Assembly (NCBI RefSeq): GCF_003065605.1
Contig: NZ_CP026952.1
Coordinates: 2,480,001-2,544,000, forward strand
Direction of reading: 5' to 3'
Source: Aeromicrobium chenweiae
GTDB taxonomy: Bacteria > Actinomycetota > Actinomycetes > Propionibacteriales > Nocardioidaceae
DNA: 64,000 nt
Part shown: positions 9,067 through 20,563 of the stretch, piece by piece
Position numbering within the stretch: position 1 is the first letter of the stretch
Layout of the letters: the number at the start of each line of letters is the position of its first letter
Notes under the pieces: model-generated
The model's database searches: none
What the model was told of the DNA's origin: nothing
What the model saw: the letters and a program-made list of their open reading frames with translations, nothing else
Made by a program: the position numbers and the translations under genes

Positions 9067-10727
9067 GTCGGCGCGGGCGCCAGGTGCGCATGCACCTGCG
9101 CCACTGCACCCGCTCCCTCGCCACTCGCGGAGGCGACCCGCTTCATCGAGCCGGCCCGGACGTCACCGGCGGCGAAGATCCCCGGGACCGCGGTCTCCAG
9201 GGCGGCCGGCGGCAGGTCGCCCCGCCAGGCCGACTTCGGGATGTCGCGGCCGGTCAGCACGAAGCCGCGCCGGTCGCGGCTGACCTCGTCGGGCAGCCAG
9301 TCGCAGCCGGGCTCGGCGCCGAGCAGCAGGAACAACCCGTCGGCGTCGTGCCGCTCGGTGGAGGGACCGACCTCGAGGTCGATCCACTCCAGACGTCCGT
9401 CGCCGCCGCCGTCCACGACGCGTGCGCCCGTGCGGACCCGGATCGTGCGCTGCATCGCGATCTCGTTGACGAGGTACGCCGACATGGTCTCCGAGAGCGT
9501 CTGACGTCGCACGATGATCGTCACCGACCGGGCGAACCGGGCCAGGTGGATGGCCGCCTGCCCCGCGGAGTTGCCGCCGCCCACGATGAAGACGTCGCGC
9601 CCCTCCATCTCGCGAGCGACACTGGTCGCCGCTCCGTAGTACACGCCGAGGCCCACGAGGTCCTCCAGCGCGGGCACGCCGAGCCGCCGGTACCGGACCC
9701 CGCAGGCGATGAGCACGGCGCGGGCGCGGACCACGCCGCCGTCGTACGCGATCTCGTGCAGGTCGCCGACGGACACTCCCTCGGCGGGCCGCCCGGTGAA
9801 GATCCGCGCCCCGAACCGGCTGGCCTGCAGCCGGGCCCGGAAGGCCAGACGCATGCCGGACACGCCGCGCGGGAAGCCGAGGTAGTTGCGGATCATCGAG
9901 CTGGTGCCGGCCTGGCCGCCGACGGCCTCGGACTCGAGCACGACCGTGCGCAGCCCCTCGGACGCCCCGTAGACCGCCGCCGCGAGTCCTGCCGGGCCCG
10001 CGCCGATGATGGCGAGGTCCGCGACGTAGTCGTCGCCCAGGTCGGCCGGCGAGCCGTAGAAAGTCGAGGCCACGAGCTGCTCGGTCGCGCCGGTCAGCGG
10101 CGGCCGGCCGAATGCCGACACGACGGGCAGGGCGGCGCCCTCCCCCGCCTCGGCCAGGAGCTCCCGGCCCACGGGGCTGTCGGGCTGGTAGCGCGTCCAC
10201 GGGGCGGCCATCCGGTCGAGGAAGTCACGGATGCCGGCGACCTCGATCTGCGTGCCGTCGTCGACGATGCGGACGCCCGCCACCTCCGGCGTCGACGTCG
10301 ACGTGGCCCAGTCCGAGAGGTACTCCGCGATCGCGGTGTGGAACTCCTCGTCCCGGGGCCCCTGCGGGATGAGGAGGTAGGTGTCCAGCCGGCCCACCGC
10401 GAGGGCCGGTCTCAGCTCGTCGAGCGACGCGCCGAACGTGCCCATCGCCACCAGGACGATGCGCCGGCTGCTGGGCGAGACGTTGCGCAGCACGTCCAGG
10501 ACGTCGACGGCGTCGATGTCGAGGGCGAAGTCCACCGCGATGAGGGCGATGTGCTGCCCGCCCGCGATCAGTGCCGCCGCGAAGTCGGTGACGTCGAGGA
10601 CGTCGGTGGTCACCTGCACGTCGTAGTCGCGGCCGTACCTGCTCGCGAACTCGTCGGTCAGGACCGTCCGGTGCTCCTCGGCGGGCACGATCAGGATGAC
10701 GGGGCTCGGTCGGGATGACTCGGTCAT
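9063..10727 (-). CDS. Receiver/glutaredoxin-like/thioredoxin reductase-like fusion without redox cysteines
   Basis: The 554-residue protein has three parts. Residues 8-140 look like a response-regulator receiver fold (acidic AVDFALDIDAVDVL). Residues 145-222 resemble a degenerate glutaredoxin fold (RDFLDRM, then LPVVSAFGRPPL). Residues 235-550 are a thioredoxin reductase-type FAD/NADPH module with IIGAGPAGLAAA and IVGGGNSAGQAA. Where true thioredoxin reductases have the CxxC pair, this protein has GVYYGAATSVA (365-368 GAAT), so it cannot do dithiol exchange there. It belongs to the known fused response regulator/FAD oxidoreductase group of unknown partner. It converges on the hydrolase with a 4-nt overlap. 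Confidence 0.8.
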   Translation of the reverse strand: MTESSRPSPVILIVPAEEHRTVLTDEFASRYGRDYDVQVTTDVLDVTDFAAALIAGGQHIALIAVDFALDIDAVDVLDVLRNVSPSSRRIVLVAMGTFGASLDELRPALAVGRLDTYLLIPQGPRDEEFHTAIAEYLSDWATSTSTPEVAGVRIVDDGTQIEVAGIRDFLDRMAAPWTRYQPDSPVGRELLAEAGEGAALPVVSAFGRPPLTGATEQLVASTFYGSPADLGDDYVADLAIIGAGPAGLAAAVYGASEGLRTVVLESEAVGGQAGTSSMIRNYLGFPRGVSGMRLAFRARLQASRFGARIFTGRPAEGVSVGDLHEIAYDGGVVRARAVLIACGVRYRRLGVPALEDLVGLGVYYGAATSVAREMEGRDVFIVGGGNSAGQAAIHLARFARSVTIIVRRQTLSETMSAYLVNEIAMQRTIRVRTGARVVDGGGDGRLEWIDLEVGPSTERHDADGLFLLLGAEPGCDWLPDEVSRDRRGFVLTGRDIPKSAWRGDLPPAALETAVPGIFAAGDVRAGSMKRVASASGEGAGAVAQVHAHLAPAPT

Positions 10728-10747
10728 GGCGCGAAAGTAGCACTCCC

Positions 10748-10753
10748 TAGGCT
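10748..10753 (+). promoter_or_regulatory. Putative -10 of the DUF2568 gene
   Basis: TAGGCT lies 6 nt before the ATG at 10760, suggesting a leaderless transcript. It favours that ATG over the in-frame GTG at 10754. The matching -35 would overlap the start of the divergent oxidoreductase and is weak. Confidence 0.4.
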
Positions 10754-10759
10754 GTGGGC

Positions 10760-11107
10760 ATGCCCCCTCAGAAACCTCAGGACCTCGGTCCTCTCGACGC
10801 GGTCGCGTTCCTCTGCGAGATCGCGATGGTCGTGATCCTCGTCCTCGCGGGTCACGGCTTCGCCGACGGATGGCGCGGCTGGGCCGTGGGCGCGTTCCTC
10901 GCGATGGTCGCGGTGGGCATCTGGGCACAGTGGATGGCGACCACGTCGCCACGGCGGCTGGACCTGCCCACGCGGTTCGTCGTGCAGGTGATGCTCTTCG
11001 TGACAGTGGCCCTGTACGCCGCCGCAGGCGGTCTGGCCTTGGTCGGCATCGCGTTCGCGGTCATCGCCATCGCGGTCTTCTGGGCACTGGCCCGCGAGGA
11101 CGCCTAG
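10760..11107 (+). CDS. DUF2568 (YrdB-like) small membrane protein
   Basis: The 115-residue protein has four hydrophobic helices (about 12-30, 38-55, 68-87, 91-109). It follows the YrdB/DUF2568 pattern: DAVAFLCEIAMV, then GWAVGAFLAMVAVGIWAQW, then a conserved PTRF-type turn. The family is a four-helix integral membrane protein of unknown function. The stop overlaps the convergent pseudouridine synthase gene by 4 nt. Confidence 0.75.
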   Translation: MPPQKPQDLGPLDAVAFLCEIAMVVILVLAGHGFADGWRGWAVGAFLAMVAVGIWAQWMATTSPRRLDLPTRFVVQVMLFVTVALYAAAGGLALVGIAFAVIAIAVFWALAREDA

Positions 11108-12033
11108 TCGTTCCCGGCCGGCAGCAGCGGCAGTGACAGCGTGCTGGCGAACCGGCGTTCCGTCCCGTCGATCGGGTCCGTGAACGCGAGCTCGGCGGCG
11201 AGCAGCTGCAGCGGCCGACGGAAGTCGTCGACCTCCAGGTCCAGCACCGCCGGGTAGAGCGGGTCGTCGACGATGGGGATGCCCAGGTCGTTCAGGTGCA
11301 TGCGCAGCTGGTGGGTGCGACCGGTCCTCGGGGTGAGGCGGTAGACGCCGCGGTCCCCCACCTGCGACTCCAGCTCGATCAGCGTCTCGGCGTTGACCGG
11401 CGCGTCCGGGACCACCTCCGCCTGCCAGCTGCCCCGCCGCTTCGCGAGGTGGTTGCGAACGACCAGCGGCAGCGCGAGGTCGTCGCGCACCGGCGCCAGG
11501 GCGCGGTACGTCTTGTGGACGGCGCCCGCTTGGAACAGCGACTGGTACGGCCCGCGCCACTGCCTGGTCGTGGCGAGCATCAGCAGGCCGGACGTCACCC
11601 GGTCCAGCCGGTGCAGGGGTGAGAGCTCGGGCAGCTCGAGCTCGGCGCGCAGGCGGGTCACGACGCTCTGGCGGACGTGACGCCCGCGCGGGATCGACGA
11701 CAGGAACGCCGGCTTGTCGACGACCACGAGACGCTCGTCGCGGTGCACCACGACGATCTCTCCGGGGACCTCCACCTCGTCGGGGAGGTCGCGGTGGAAC
11801 CACACGAACGTGTGCGGGGTGTACGCCTGGTCCTCGGCGACCGGGGTGCCGTCGTCGTGGACGAAGCGCTCCTCGGCCAGCATCCGCTCGACGTCCACCC
11901 GCTCGGGCAGCCGGTGACGCAGCCAGTCGCCCATCGTCGGCCACGGGTCCGGCCGCGGCTTGTCCCGGTCCGGGGTGCGGAGCCACGCCGCGCCCAGCCC
12001 GTGTCGAGGCGGCAGCGGAGAACGGGGAGGCAC
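11104..12033 (-). CDS. RluA-family pseudouridine synthase
   Basis: The 309-residue protein converts specific uridines in rRNA or tRNA to pseudouridine. The RluA motif SPLHRLDRVTSGLLML (about residues 145-160) supplies the catalytic Asp. VVDKPAFLSS and the C-terminal RTGRTHQLRMHL region are typical of the superfamily. The N-terminal ~90 residues (MGDWLRHRLPERVDVERML) resemble the extra domain of an actinobacterial RluA subgroup. The target nucleotide cannot be assigned from sequence. Start GTG 12033 is the first in-frame start; the weak upstream signal leaves it uncertain. Confidence 0.9.
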   Translation of the reverse strand: MPPRSPLPPRHGLGAAWLRTPDRDKPRPDPWPTMGDWLRHRLPERVDVERMLAEERFVHDDGTPVAEDQAYTPHTFVWFHRDLPDEVEVPGEIVVVHRDERLVVVDKPAFLSSIPRGRHVRQSVVTRLRAELELPELSPLHRLDRVTSGLLMLATTRQWRGPYQSLFQAGAVHKTYRALAPVRDDLALPLVVRNHLAKRRGSWQAEVVPDAPVNAETLIELESQVGDRGVYRLTPRTGRTHQLRMHLNDLGIPIVDDPLYPAVLDLEVDDFRRPLQLLAAELAFTDPIDGTERRFASTLSLPLLPAGND

Positions 12034-12074
12034 CCGTCGAGCCTACGGGCGCGGGCACGCCACCGACGCACGGC

Positions 12075-12989
12075 TCAGGCGGCGCAGTCCTCGTCCACCA
12101 TGTCGGCGTTGACGTCCATGCCGGCGAGCGTGCCGTCGCTCGCAGCCGTCACCACCTGGGCCGAGGGGTCCGCGCAGTTGCCGGCGGCCCACACGCCCGC
12201 GACGTTCGTGCGTCCGTTGTCGTGGGTGCGGACCGCGGGTCCCATCGGGGTGTCCTCCGTCGCCAGGTCGAGGCGCTCGACGAGGAAGCTCGGCGGCTCC
12301 ATCCGCGGCACCAGGAACAGCGCGTCGGCCGGCACCCGGGTGCCGTCGGTGAGCCGCACCCCGGTCAGGGCGCCGTCCGCGCGGTCCACCTGCGCCACGG
12401 CACCGTCGACGACGCGGATGCCGCGTCGCTCGAGTGCTGCCCGCGCATCCGCGTCCAGCTCCGCGACCTCGTTGGTCAGCAGGGTGACGTCGTCCGACCA
12501 CTGCCGCACCATGTGCGCCTGATGGGCCGAGCCGGGGTGCGTCGCAAGGATCACGATGCGACGGTCGGCGACCTCGTGGCCGTGGCAGTACGGGCAGTGC
12601 AGGACGTCGTCGCCCCAGCCCTCCCGCAGGCCCGGGAGGTTGGGCAGCGAGTCGGTCGTCCCGACCGCGAGCACGATTCGGGGGGCAACGAGCGGGTCGC
12701 CGTGCGCCAGCTCGACCGCGAACGCGCCGTCCTTGGGAAGCGCCGCAGTGACGGTGTCCTCGACGAGATCCACGCCGTACCTCCTCACCTCGTCGCGACC
12801 CACGGCCAGCAGCTCCGCGGGGTCCGCACCGTCGCGCGACAAGAACCCGTGCAGGTGCGCAGCCGCCGCGTTGCGTGGTGCACCGGCGTCTACGAGCGCG
12901 ACGCTGCGGCGGGCCGCGCCGAGGACGAGTGCCGCCGACAGGCCGGCGGCGCCGCCGCCGATGATGATGACGTCATGGGTCGGTTGCAT
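12075..12989 (-). CDS. Thioredoxin reductase-like FAD oxidoreductase
   Basis: The 304-residue protein has the two-dinucleotide-fold layout of small thioredoxin reductase-like flavoproteins. The FAD motif is VIIIGGGAAGLSAA (residues 7-20), and the C-terminal FAD-binding motif is GVWAAGNCADPSAQVVTAASDG. Unlike the fusion protein at 9063, it keeps a CxxC pair: HCPYCHG with Cys132 and Cys135. The NADPH-fold signature is poorer (VILATHPGSA in place of GxGxxA). Similar actinobacterial proteins act as mycothiol or thiol oxidases/reductases, but the partner is unknown. The ATG at 12989 is preferred because upstream sequence is out of family. Confidence 0.8.
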   Translation of the reverse strand: MQPTHDVIIIGGGAAGLSAALVLGAARRSVALVDAGAPRNAAAAHLHGFLSRDGADPAELLAVGRDEVRRYGVDLVEDTVTAALPKDGAFAVELAHGDPLVAPRIVLAVGTTDSLPNLPGLREGWGDDVLHCPYCHGHEVADRRIVILATHPGSAHQAHMVRQWSDDVTLLTNEVAELDADARAALERRGIRVVDGAVAQVDRADGALTGVRLTDGTRVPADALFLVPRMEPPSFLVERLDLATEDTPMGPAVRTHDNGRTNVAGVWAAGNCADPSAQVVTAASDGTLAGMDVNADMVDEDCAA

Positions 12990-13044
12990 GGGTGCGCGAT
13001 ACCCGTGCTCCCCACGCTCATACGCGCGGGCGGTGTGACCCGGG

Positions 13045-16129
<3,085 letters not shown>

Positions 16130-16224
16130 GGGGTTCCTTCGGTGTGCGTGGGTGGGAGGTGCGCTGATCGCCTGACGATCCGGGGGCCGGTGGGCTGGTC
16201 GCCTTTTCCGGCCCGGAGGGGCGA

Positions 16225-17313
16225 CTAGTGCACCGCTGCGCGGGACGTGGCCGAGATCGTCGCAGATCCCACGACGCGGGTCCCGGCGTAGATGACACAG
16301 GCCTGGCCGGGCGCGATGCCGCTGGCCGGGTCGATCAGCTCGACCGAGACGAGGTCGCCGGTCACCGTGACGCGCGCCCGGTGCTCGTCGCCGTGCGCAC
16401 GCAGCTGCACGGTGCAGTCGAGCCTCCCGGCGGGGGCGACGCCGCACCACAGGGGCTTGATGCACTCGAGGGCGTCGACCGCGAGCGACTCGCGGGAGCC
16501 GACCGTGACGGTGCCGCTGACCGGCTCGATGTCGAGGACGAACCGGGGCTTGCCGTCGTCGGCCGGCACGCCGAGGCGCAGGCCGCGACGCTGCCCGATC
16601 GTGAACGCGTACGCGCCGTCGTGCTCGCGCAGGACCTGGCCGTCCTCGTCGACGATCGTGCCGGGCTTCGGACCGAGCTTCTCACCGAGCCATCCGGCGT
16701 TGTCGCCGTCGGGGATGAAGCAGATGTCGTGGCTGTCGGGCTTCTGCGCGACCTGGATGCCGCGGTCCGCGGCCTCGACCCGGACGACGTCCTTCGTGGT
16801 GTCGCCGAGCGGGAACATCGAGTGCGCCAGCTGCTCCTGCGTGAGCACGCCGAGGACGTACGACTGGTCCTTGCCCATGTCGATCGCTCGGTGCATCTCG
16901 ATCGTGCCGTCGTCCGCCGTGCGCAGCTGCGCGTAGTGCCCGGTCGCGACCGCGTCGAAGCCCAGCGCGAGGGCCCGCTCCAGCACCGCGGCGAACTTGA
17001 TCTTCTCGTTGCAGCGCAGGCACGGGTTGGGGGTGCGTCCGGCGGTGTACTCGGCGATGAAGTCGTCGACCACGTGGTCGGCGAACTCCTCGCTCATGTC
17101 CCACACGTAGAACGGGATGCCCAGCGCGTCGGCGGCGCGGCGGGCGTCGCCGGCGTCCTCGATCGAGCAGCAGCCGCGGGCACCCGACCGGTACGACCGG
17201 GGGTTGCGGCTCAGCGCGAGGTGCACACCGGTGACGTCGTGGCCGGCGTCCACGGCTCGGGCCGCGGCGACGGCCGAGTCGACGCCGCCGGACATCGCGG
17301 CGACGACCCTCAC
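16225..17313 (-). CDS. mnmA: tRNA-specific 2-thiouridylase MnmA
   Basis: The 362-residue enzyme installs sulfur at U34 of tRNA(Lys), tRNA(Glu) and tRNA(Gln). The PP-loop is MSGGVDS (residues 7-13). The first catalytic cysteine is Cys98 in [15 protein letters not shown], and the second lies in [12 protein letters not shown] near residue 195. The C-terminal domain includes [14 protein letters not shown]. The start is GTG 17313, which overlaps the stop of the upstream cysteine desulfurase by GTGA; that enzyme is the likely sulfur donor. Length is normal for actinobacterial MnmA. Confidence 0.96.
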   Translation of the reverse strand: MRVVAAMSGGVDSAVAAARAVDAGHDVTGVHLALSRNPRSYRSGARGCCSIEDAGDARRAADALGIPFYVWDMSEEFADHVVDDFIAEYTAGRTPNPCLRCNEKIKFAAVLERALALGFDAVATGHYAQLRTADDGTIEMHRAIDMGKDQSYVLGVLTQEQLAHSMFPLGDTTKDVVRVEAADRGIQVAQKPDSHDICFIPDGDNAGWLGEKLGPKPGTIVDEDGQVLREHDGAYAFTIGQRRGLRLGVPADDGKPRFVLDIEPVSGTVTVGSRESLAVDALECIKPLWCGVAPAGRLDCTVQLRAHGDEHRARVTVTGDLVSVELIDPASGIAPGQACVIYAGTRVVGSATISATSRAAVH

Positions 17314-18515
17314 GACGCGCTCCGCACCAGGGAGGCCCGCTGGGCGCGCTGGTGGACCGCCGGCAGGGCCTCGAGGAGCCGGTCGACGTCCTGCTGCGTG
17401 GAGGTGTGGCCCAGGCTGAACCGCAGCGAGCCTCGCGCTGCGACGTCGTCGTAGCCCATCGCGAGCAGGACGTGGCTGGGCTGCGGCACACCGGCCGCGC
17501 AGGCCGAGCCGGTCGAGCACTCGATGCCCTGGGCGTCCAGGAGCATCAGCATCGCGTCGCCCTCGCAGCCGGGGAACGTGACGTGGGCGATGTTGGGCAG
17601 CCGGTGCTCCGGACCCGGCAGCGGGTCGCCGTTGACGATCGCGTCCGGCACGACGTGGACGATGCCCTCGACGAGACGCTCGCGCAGCGCCTCGATGCGT
17701 GCGACGGTCTCGGCCTGCCGGCTCACGGTCACCTCGACGGCGGCGGCGAAGGCGGCGATGAGGGGGACGCTGAGCGTGCCCGAGCGCAGGTCGCGCTCCT
17801 GTCCCCCGCCGTGCAGCAGCGGGGTGAGGTCGATCTCGCGGCCGATCACGAGCGCGCCGACACCGACCGGGCCGCCCAGCTTGTGGGCCGTGATCGTCAT
17901 CGCGTCGAGCCCGCTGGCGGCGAAGTCCAGCGGCAGGTAGCCGGCGGCCTGCACCGCGTCGCTGTGCACCGGGATGTCGTGCGCCCGGGCGATCTCGACG
18001 ACCTCGTGGATCGGCTGGATCGTGCCCATCTCGTTGTTGGCCCACATCGTCGTGACGGCCGAGACCCTCGCCGGGTCGCGCTCGACCGCGGCGCGCAGGT
18101 CGTCGACCACGATGCGGCCCTGCTTGTCGACCGGGGTCATGTCGACCTCGGCGCCCTCGTGGGTGGCGAGCCAGGTGACCGGGTCGAGCAGCGCGTGGTG
18201 CTCGATCGAGCTGAAGACGATGTGCTTGCGGGCGGGGTCCTCAGCGAGCCGGGACCAGTAGAGTCCCTTGATCGCGAGGTTGTTGGCCTCGGTGCCGCCG
18301 GAGGTGAAGACGACCTCGCTCGGTCGGGCGCCGAAGCGCTCCGCGATCAGCTCGCGGGCCTCCTCGACCGTACGGCGCGCGGCCCGGCCCGCCGCGTGGA
18401 GCGACGAGGCGTTGCCGGTGAGGGCCATCTGCTCGGCCATCGCGGCAATCGCCTCAGGGACCATCGGCGTGGTCGCCGCATGGTCGAGGTAGACGGTGCC
18501 GTCCGAGTCGTTCAT
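17310..18515 (-). CDS. Cysteine desulfurase, paired with mnmA
   Basis: The 401-residue class V PLP enzyme takes sulfur from cysteine as a protein persulfide. It has YLDHAATTP at the start, [16 protein letters not shown] lysine 212 in [12 protein letters not shown], and the loop cysteine 333 in [11 protein letters not shown]. Translational overlap with mnmA suggests it supplies sulfur for tRNA thiolation, as IscS does with TrmU in related genomes. It shares the fold with the next gene upstream but the two differ through most of their length, so this is not a recent duplication. A TACGAT -10 lies just upstream. Confidence 0.95.
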   Translation of the reverse strand: MNDSDGTVYLDHAATTPMVPEAIAAMAEQMALTGNASSLHAAGRAARRTVEEARELIAERFGARPSEVVFTSGGTEANNLAIKGLYWSRLAEDPARKHIVFSSIEHHALLDPVTWLATHEGAEVDMTPVDKQGRIVVDDLRAAVERDPARVSAVTTMWANNEMGTIQPIHEVVEIARAHDIPVHSDAVQAAGYLPLDFAASGLDAMTITAHKLGGPVGVGALVIGREIDLTPLLHGGGQERDLRSGTLSVPLIAAFAAAVEVTVSRQAETVARIEALRERLVEGIVHVVPDAIVNGDPLPGPEHRLPNIAHVTFPGCEGDAMLMLLDAQGIECSTGSACAAGVPQPSHVLLAMGYDDVAARGSLRFSLGHTSTQQDVDRLLEALPAVHQRAQRASLVRSAS

Positions 18516-18524
18516 CGCTCAACA

Positions 18525-18530
18525 ATCGTA
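18525..18530 (-). promoter_or_regulatory. Putative -10 of the desulfurase-mnmA operon
   Basis: TACGAT on the minus strand, 9 nt before the ATG at 18515, is a good -10. It lies in the 64-bp gap after the upstream cysteine desulfurase, so desulfurase 1 and mnmA may have their own start site as well as read-through. The -35 is not clear. Confidence 0.4.
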
Positions 18531-18579
18531 GCCCCGCCTCGAAACGGATCGAGGACGCCCGGCAGGACGTCCGTCCGGA

Positions 18580-19713
18580 TCAGCGCGGGGCTCCCCTGCC
18601 GCTGACGCTGGCGACGGCGCGGACGAGCTCGTCCGCTGCTGCGTCGAGGTCGTCCTGGGTGGTCGTGCGGCCGAACGTGAACCGCACCGCGGTCTGGGCG
18701 ACCTCCGGGGCGATGCCCATCGCGACCAGGACGTGGGACGGGTCGTCGCTGCCGGCGGCGCACGCCGATCCGCTGGAGCAGACGATGCCGCGCGCCTCCA
18801 GCTCGAGCAGGATCGACTCACCGCTCGTGCCGGGGAAGACGAACGAGGCGCTGCCCGGCAGGCGGTGCGCGCGGTCCCCCGTCAGCACCGCGTCCGGGAC
18901 CTCGGTCAGGACGCGGTCGATGAAGGCGTCACGTCGGGCCGTCGCCTCGTCGTTCTCGCCGCCCGCGAGGCGCATCGCCGCAGCCATGCCGACCGCCGCG
19001 GCGACGTTCTCGGTGCCCGAGCGCCTGCCGCCCTCCTGGCCCCCGCCGTGCAGCAGCGGCTCGAACGGGACACGTCGCTGCACGTACAGGACGCCGATGC
19101 CCTTGGGGGCGCCGATCTTGTGACCGGAGATGCTGAGCGCCTGGACGCCGAGTCGGGTGACGTCGAGGTCGAGCCAGCCGGCGCCCTGCACCGCGTCGGT
19201 GTGGAACGGGACCCCGCGTGCGGCCGCGAGACGGGACAGCGTCTCGACCTGCTGGATCGTGCCGACCTCGTTGTTGGCGAGCTGGATGCTGACCAGCGTG
19301 GAGTCGTCGCGAAGCGCCGCCTCAAGCGTCGCCGGCTGGACCATGCCGTGCTCGTCGACCGGCAGCACAGTCACCTCGTACCCGATGCGGCCGAGGAACT
19401 CCGCGGACTCCAGCACCGCGGGGTGCTCGACGGCCGACACCATGACGTGCCGTCCGCGGGGGGCCGCGAGCGCGATGCCCTTGATGGCGGTGTTGTCGGA
19501 CTCGGTGCCGCCGGAGGTGAACGTGATCTCCGACGACCGGGCGCCCAGCGCCTGCGCGACGTCGGCGCGCGCCTGCTCCAGGGCACGGCTGGCCGCCTCC
19601 CCCACCTCGTGGTGGCTGGACGGGTTGCCGAACTCGGGTCCGAGGTGGGGCCACATCGCCTCGAGCACCTCGCGCTTGAGCGGGGTCGTGGCCGCTTGGT
19701 CGAGGTAGATCAC
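18580..19713 (-). CDS. Cysteine desulfurase, paired with nadABC
   Basis: The 377-residue class V PLP enzyme has YLDQAATTPL, SGGTESDNTAIKG, PLP lysine 199 in SISGHKIGAPKG and active-site Cys312 in VCSSGSACAAG. It starts with GTG 4 nt after nadC and so is the last gene of nrtR-nadA-nadB-nadC. NadA is an oxygen-sensitive 4Fe-4S enzyme, and NifS-type desulfurases encoded with nad genes are known to support its cluster. That is the likely role here. Regulation by NrtR is inferred from operon position. Confidence 0.95.
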   Translation of the reverse strand: MIYLDQAATTPLKREVLEAMWPHLGPEFGNPSSHHEVGEAASRALEQARADVAQALGARSSEITFTSGGTESDNTAIKGIALAAPRGRHVMVSAVEHPAVLESAEFLGRIGYEVTVLPVDEHGMVQPATLEAALRDDSTLVSIQLANNEVGTIQQVETLSRLAAARGVPFHTDAVQGAGWLDLDVTRLGVQALSISGHKIGAPKGIGVLYVQRRVPFEPLLHGGGQEGGRRSGTENVAAAVGMAAAMRLAGGENDEATARRDAFIDRVLTEVPDAVLTGDRAHRLPGSASFVFPGTSGESILLELEARGIVCSSGSACAAGSDDPSHVLVAMGIAPEVAQTAVRFTFGRTTTQDDLDAAADELVRAVASVSGRGAPR

Positions 19714-19717
19714 GGCG

Positions 19718-20560
19718 TCAGGACACCGTGATGTCGAGACCGAGGTCGAGCGCCCGGACGCTGTGGGTCAGGGCGCCGACCGAGATGACGTCGACGCCCG
19801 TGCGGGCGATGTCGCCGATCGTGTCGAGGGTGATGCCGCCGCTCGCCTCGACCAGCGCCCGCCCCGCGATCAGCGCGACGCCCGCGCGCAGGTCGTCGAG
19901 GCTGAAGTTGTCGAGCATGATCGTGTGCGCCGCACCGGACTCCAGCACCGCGTCGATCTGGTCGAGCCGGTCGACCTCGACCTCGACGTGGGTCGTGTGC
20001 GGCAGGTCGAGCCGCGCCTGGCGCAGCGCCGCGGTGAGGTCCCCGATGACGGCCAGGTGGTTGTCCTTGGCCATGACGGCGTCCGACAGCGAGAAGCGGT
20101 GGTTGTGGCCGCCGCCGCAGCGCACGGCGTGCCGTTCCAGCGCCCGCAGGCCCGGGGTGGTCTTGCGGGTGTCGACGACGCGGACGTCGGTGCCGGCGAC
20201 CGCCTCGACGTACGTCCGGGTCAGGGTCGCGATGCCGGTCATCCGCTGGACGAGGTTGAGGGCGACGCGCTCGGCCTGCAGGACGGCCCGGGCCGGACCC
20301 TCGACCCGGGCCAGCACCGCGCCGCGGTCGAACGACTCACCGTCCGCTCGCTCGACGGTCACCTTCACGGCCGGGTCCAGAGTGGTCATCGCGATCTCGA
20401 AGACCTCGGCACCGGCCAGCACGCCCGGCTCGCGGGCGACCAGCTCGGCCTGCGCGACGGCGGTCGACGGGACCAGCGTCTGCGAGGTGAGGTCGCCGAA
20501 CGGGGCGTCCTCGTCCAGTGCCATGTCCACGACCCGCTGGATCTGTCGACGTTCAAGCAT
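19718..20560 (-). CDS. nadC: Nicotinate-nucleotide pyrophosphorylase (quinolinate phosphoribosyltransferase)
   Basis: The 280-residue enzyme converts quinolinate and PRPP to nicotinate mononucleotide, the third step of de novo NAD synthesis. Family signatures are DEDAPFGDLTSQTLV near the N-terminus, VDTRKTTPGLRALER with PRPP-contacting residues, CGGGHNHRFSLSDAVMAKDNH, and the C-terminal EASGGITLDTI. Length is typical. The ATG at 20560 is 3 nt after the nadB stop. Confidence 0.97.
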   Translation of the reverse strand: MLERRQIQRVVDMALDEDAPFGDLTSQTLVPSTAVAQAELVAREPGVLAGAEVFEIAMTTLDPAVKVTVERADGESFDRGAVLARVEGPARAVLQAERVALNLVQRMTGIATLTRTYVEAVAGTDVRVVDTRKTTPGLRALERHAVRCGGGHNHRFSLSDAVMAKDNHLAVIGDLTAALRQARLDLPHTTHVEVEVDRLDQIDAVLESGAAHTIMLDNFSLDDLRAGVALIAGRALVEASGGITLDTIGDIARTGVDVISVGALTHSVRALDLGLDITVS

Positions 20561-20563
20561 GTG

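Noticed and set aside
8349-10718. 789-codon plus-strand open frame
   Set aside because: Runs through the hydrolase gene out of frame and antisense to the FAD fusion gene; composition is that of a shadow frame.
16198-16225. GTCGCC/GGCGAC inverted repeat at the mnmA stop as a terminator
   Set aside because: Only six base pairs with a long loop, and it overlaps the stop codon; too weak to annotate.
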